The notes beneath the pieces are model-generated. The model did no database searches, was not told the DNA's origin, and saw nothing but the letters and a program-made list of their open reading frames with translations. The position numbers and the translations under genes are program-made. Shown piece by piece: positions 61,510 through 64,000 of a stretch of DNA of 64,000 nt (position 1 is the first letter of the stretch; each line of letters opens with the position of its first letter). Source of the DNA: Advenella sp048381675 (lineage in GTDB: Bacteria; Pseudomonadota; Gammaproteobacteria; Burkholderiales; Burkholderiaceae_B); assembly GCF_048381675.1 (NCBI RefSeq), contig NZ_JBLWIS010000001.1, positions 467,146-531,145 of the forward strand, read 5' to 3'.

Positions 61510-63078
61510 ATGAAAGCCAGGCAGCACTATTCTGATCAAGTGTTTTTCTTCGGTTTTTTAATATTAATGATGACCATATTAAGTTTTGGCTCAGGCAAGG
61601 TTCACGCCAATGATGCTGCTGGTTTTCAGCATTTATTGACTTTACAGGACGGTAAAGGTCGCTTGGCTAAACAATGGATTGAAGAAGGTAAGCCAACTTT
61701 GGTGAAGCTTTGGGCGAGCTGGTGTCCGCTGTGCTTGTCAGAGTTGGGCACGACTCAGGCCTGGGTGCAAGACAAGGGCTTTGAAAATGTTAATCTGGTT
61801 TCTGTTGTTTCTCCCGGTCAACTAGGAGAAAAACCGTTAACAGATTTCAATGAATGGTATGCCGGTTTAAATTACCCTGAATTGCCGGTCTTGTTGGATC
61901 CAAAAGGCAAAGTGCTCAAAAGCACCAGTGTTGCGGTGTACCCTAGTTGGGCATTATTTGATAAAGATAAACGCTTGGTACGCGTTATCAAAGGTAGTTT
62001 GCATCGTGATCAGGCATTGGCCTTGGTTCAGGATCCACAATCAGACTTGAAGAAAATCGCTCAGCCGTTTTACAAACCCGTCAGGGATACGGCTTCTGTG
62101 GCCATGAACCCGAAAACCATTTATCTGGCTGGAGGTTGCTTTTGGGGAGTGGAGGCCTATTTTGAACGTATTCCCGGTGTTATTGATGCGGTGTCTGGTT
62201 ATGCAAATGGCCGTACCCAAAACCCAAGCTATGAAGATGTCATTTACAGGCAAACAGGTCATGCTGAAACCGTCAAGATTACATACGATGCGGACCGGCT
62301 GAGTTTACCTGATATCCTGGAGTATTATTTCAGGGTTATTGATCCTACCAGCCTGAATAAGCAGGGTAATGATAGGGGTACTCAATATCGAACCGGGGTA
62401 TATTTTACTGATCCTGCAGAGCAATCGGTTATTCAGGCTGCTTTGGCTAATGAACAGAAAAAATATCGCAAGCCTTTGGTTGTTGAAAACCTGGCCTTAG
62501 TGCATTTCTTTGATGCGGAAGAGTATCACCAGGATTATTTGGCTAAAAATCCCAATGGATATTGTCATATTGATTTGAGTAAGGCAGATATTCCGCTGGA
62601 AAAGCAAGCTAAAGTATCTGAGGCAGCGGTGTGGGAAGATTTTCAAAAGCCTGAAGATAGCTTATTGCGTCAACAGTTAACAGCAGAGCAATATCGCATT
62701 ACCCAGCAAAATGGTACCGAGTTCGCTTTTAGTCATGCGTATGATAATTTGTTCGAACCGGGCCTGTATGTGGATATTGTAAGTAATGAGCCTTTGTTCA
62801 GTTCCAGGGAAAAATATGACTCAGGTTGTGGTTGGCCAAGTTTTACCAAGCCAATCAATGAAAATGCGGTAACCAGGCATACAGATTTGAGTTATAACAT
62901 GCAGCGTATAGAAGTGCGTAGCAAAATAGCGGATTCTCATTTAGGGCATGTTTTCCCGGATGGGCCAAAAGATCGGGGTGGATTGCGTTATTGTATTAAT
63001 GGTGCGAGCCTGCGTTTTATTCCCCTGGATAGAATGGAAGCCGAGGGTTATGGCTCTTTGATAAAGTTCGTTAATTAA
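61510..63078 (+). CDS. msrAB: Periplasmic thioredoxin-MsrA-MsrB fusion (PilB/MsrAB type)
   Basis: 522 residues from ATG 61510, eight bases after GAGGG. Signal peptide or anchor to about residue 35, a TlpA-like thioredoxin domain (about 40-180) with WASWCPLC, MsrA (about 195-355) with the nucleophile in GGCFWGVEAYF, and MsrB (about 375-520) with DSGCGWPSF and catalytic RYCINGASL. It repairs both S- and R-methionine sulfoxide of envelope proteins and carries its own reductase domain. Best known from Neisseria PilB; it is not a pilus protein. Next to the rhodanese gene (nine bases), probably one operon. Confidence 0.94.
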   Translation: MKARQHYSDQVFFFGFLILMMTILSFGSGKVHANDAAGFQHLLTLQDGKGRLAKQWIEEGKPTLVKLWASWCPLCLSELGTTQAWVQDKGFENVNLVSVVSPGQLGEKPLTDFNEWYAGLNYPELPVLLDPKGKVLKSTSVAVYPSWALFDKDKRLVRVIKGSLHRDQALALVQDPQSDLKKIAQPFYKPVRDTASVAMNPKTIYLAGGCFWGVEAYFERIPGVIDAVSGYANGRTQNPSYEDVIYRQTGHAETVKITYDADRLSLPDILEYYFRVIDPTSLNKQGNDRGTQYRTGVYFTDPAEQSVIQAALANEQKKYRKPLVVENLALVHFFDAEEYHQDYLAKNPNGYCHIDLSKADIPLEKQAKVSEAAVWEDFQKPEDSLLRQQLTAEQYRITQQNGTEFAFSHAYDNLFEPGLYVDIVSNEPLFSSREKYDSGCGWPSFTKPINENAVTRHTDLSYNMQRIEVRSKIADSHLGHVFPDGPKDRGGLRYCINGASLRFIPLDRMEAEGYGSLIKFVN

Positions 63079-63087
63079 CGGGATAAT

Positions 63088-63468
63088 ATGGTCATGATTG
63101 TTAAATTAAAATATTCCATGCTGGCTGTAATAGTATTGTTAGCACCTGGTGCGACAACCTTTACTTATGCGCAGACAGATATTGCGCCGGTGGTACAAAA
63201 TAAAAAACAGGAGTCAATTTGGATTGATGTACGTACACCCGCTGAATTTGCGTCGGGTCATTTGAGTAATGCGATTAATATCGAATATCAGGACCTAGGC
63301 TCGGAAATTATGTCTGTTACGCAAGACAGGAGTATGCCTATTAACTTGTATTGCAGGAGTGGGCGTCGCGCTGAGATCGCTAGGCAGGTTTTGTTGAAGA
63401 TGGGCTATGTCAATGTAATTAATCATGGCAGTTATGAGCAAGCCACAAAATTAACTGCGCAGAATTGA
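63088..63468 (+). CDS. Periplasmic single-domain rhodanese (PspE-like sulfurtransferase)
   Basis: 126 residues with a cleavable signal peptide (cleavage near TYAQ, residue 29) and one rhodanese domain: WIDVRTPAEFASGHLSNAINI, then the active loop YCRSGRRAEIA with the persulfide Cys near residue 92. Compared with GlpE and PspE it has a plain single domain. A second ATG two codons in (63094) could also be used. Cotranscription with msrAB suggests a joint role in envelope thiol or oxidative stress repair; that is inferred from position only. Confidence 0.85.
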   Translation: MVMIVKLKYSMLAVIVLLAPGATTFTYAQTDIAPVVQNKKQESIWIDVRTPAEFASGHLSNAINIEYQDLGSEIMSVTQDRSMPINLYCRSGRRAEIARQVLLKMGYVNVINHGSYEQATKLTAQN

Positions 63469-64000
63469 AAATAAAATGACAGTCTGACTGTAATTTGGCT
63501 GTAAATATCTGTGTTGTAATTTGACGCGTGATATTTTGATTGTTTTGGATGCTAAATAAGTACAAGAAAGTACAAGAAGGGTAGGGCCATCTATGAATGG
63601 GTGGGCCAATGCGTAAAATTCACATGCTTTTAATCGATAAGTGAATAAACGGAAATGGTAGTTAAATTCCTGTGATGTAAAAACACTACAAACTTTGTTT
63701 TTATATATATTCAATCTAATCAATAGGATAGGTTTTTATGTGGTTATTTCCGTAAAGATAATAACCACAAAAGTTTGCGGAAAATGAAATCATCATGCTA
63801 TAGTTCATTCTTTCGCAGCAACAGCACTAGGGTTTACCCTTAAATGCCAAGCAGCGAAAAGCGAAACGAAGTCAGTGTGTTAATCTAAGCTTTGATTAGG
63901 CGGTGGCAACGTGGGGCAGGTAAATCTGGTGCGGTTAGCTAGATAGTTTAAAAAGAACGGTTTTAAAAATACTTTAAAATAGTTGTTGACAAACAAAACC
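63469..64000. other. 532-base gene-free right end with promoter-like elements
   Basis: I see no supported coding frame. It holds a small ACAGT/ACTGT hairpin just after the rhodanese stop, the palindrome AGGGTTTACCCT (63829-63840), and at the very end TTGACA (63986-63991) preceded by AT-rich A-tracts from 63951. The last is a consensus -35 box with an UP-like element, so a strong promoter probably continues outside the window. Its -10 box and the gene it serves are not visible. Confidence 0.5.

Noticed and set aside
61510..63078. Pilus assembly ATPase PilB
   Set aside because: The Neisseria name PilB for MsrAB is historical; there is no Walker motif and the domains are thioredoxin, MsrA and MsrB.
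63451..63723. 90-codon minus-strand open frame after the rhodanese gene
   Set aside because: No ribosome site, no homology seen, and it runs over AT-rich intergenic DNA and the rhodanese 3' end.
1..64000. CRISPR arrays, insertion sequences with intact transposases, or an intact prophage
   Set aside because: No regularly spaced repeats, no cas genes and no transposase frames were seen; the only mobile-DNA traces are the integrase relic and the palindromes.

Overview
The window looks like a stretch of core chromosome from a betaproteobacterium of the order Burkholderiales, most likely near the Alcaligenaceae. This is inferred from gene order and protein sequence character, since there is no rRNA gene in view. 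The supporting blocks are DUF2889-sucC-sucD-terC, hemC-hemD-hemX-hemY, ispG-hisS-yfgM-bamB-der-...-hfq-hflX-hflK-hflC-hisZ-purA, surE-pcm-nlpD and rpsU-dnaG-rpoD, plus a PilB-type MsrAB. Base composition is moderate, lower than in Bordetella by eye.

Layout: 1-7223 is a purine block: the 3' part of purL, guaB with a clear sigma-70 promoter, a lone alpha/beta hydrolase on the minus strand, guaA and purC. 7262-8087 is a graveyard: the end of a MetR-like LysR regulator, an internally deleted mesX (DUF1852) and the last third of mesD. They are the relics of an alternative methionine synthase locus. 8100-8700 holds a DUF3147 membrane gene between GC-rich palindromes. 8707-12673 carries tadA-ldcA and ybiT-yigZ. 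12743-16499 has trxA, a NCS2 purine permease, tsaD and plsY. 16738-22192 has surE-pcm-nlpD (no rpoS follows), a PolB-exo-like nuclease, a Spy/CpxP-like periplasmic protein and rlmD. 22228-26937 has cfa and the divergent metR/metE pair, the intact methionine synthase route that probably made mesXD dispensable.

27070-36470 runs DUF2889-sucCD, terC, a 31-residue membrane microprotein, hemCDXY and ppa. valS lies on the minus strand at 36793-39645. 39791-55782 is a long plus-strand housekeeping series: ndk, rlmN, a short RodZ-like gene, ispG, hisS, yfgM, bamB, der, hisC, hfq, hflXKC, hisZ, purA and a phosphoribosyltransferase gene. 55790-60620 is the macromolecular-synthesis operon rpsU-dnaG-rpoD, followed by a CAU-anticodon tRNA. 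A decayed tyrosine integrase sits directly against that tRNA. The window ends with a periplasmic msrAB and a rhodanese gene, then about 530 bases without a gene that finish in a consensus -35 box.

The most interesting non-coding signal is the roughly 210-base leader of rpsU-dnaG-rpoD. It follows an extended -10 promoter and folds, on paper, into a 16-bp closing stem around two hairpins. One hairpin loop can pair with bases just 3' of the stem (a pseudoknot), and upstream there are mutually exclusive pairings. I do not recognise it as any riboswitch or ribosomal-protein leader I know. A second unexplained structured element lies between sucD and terC (29865-29918).
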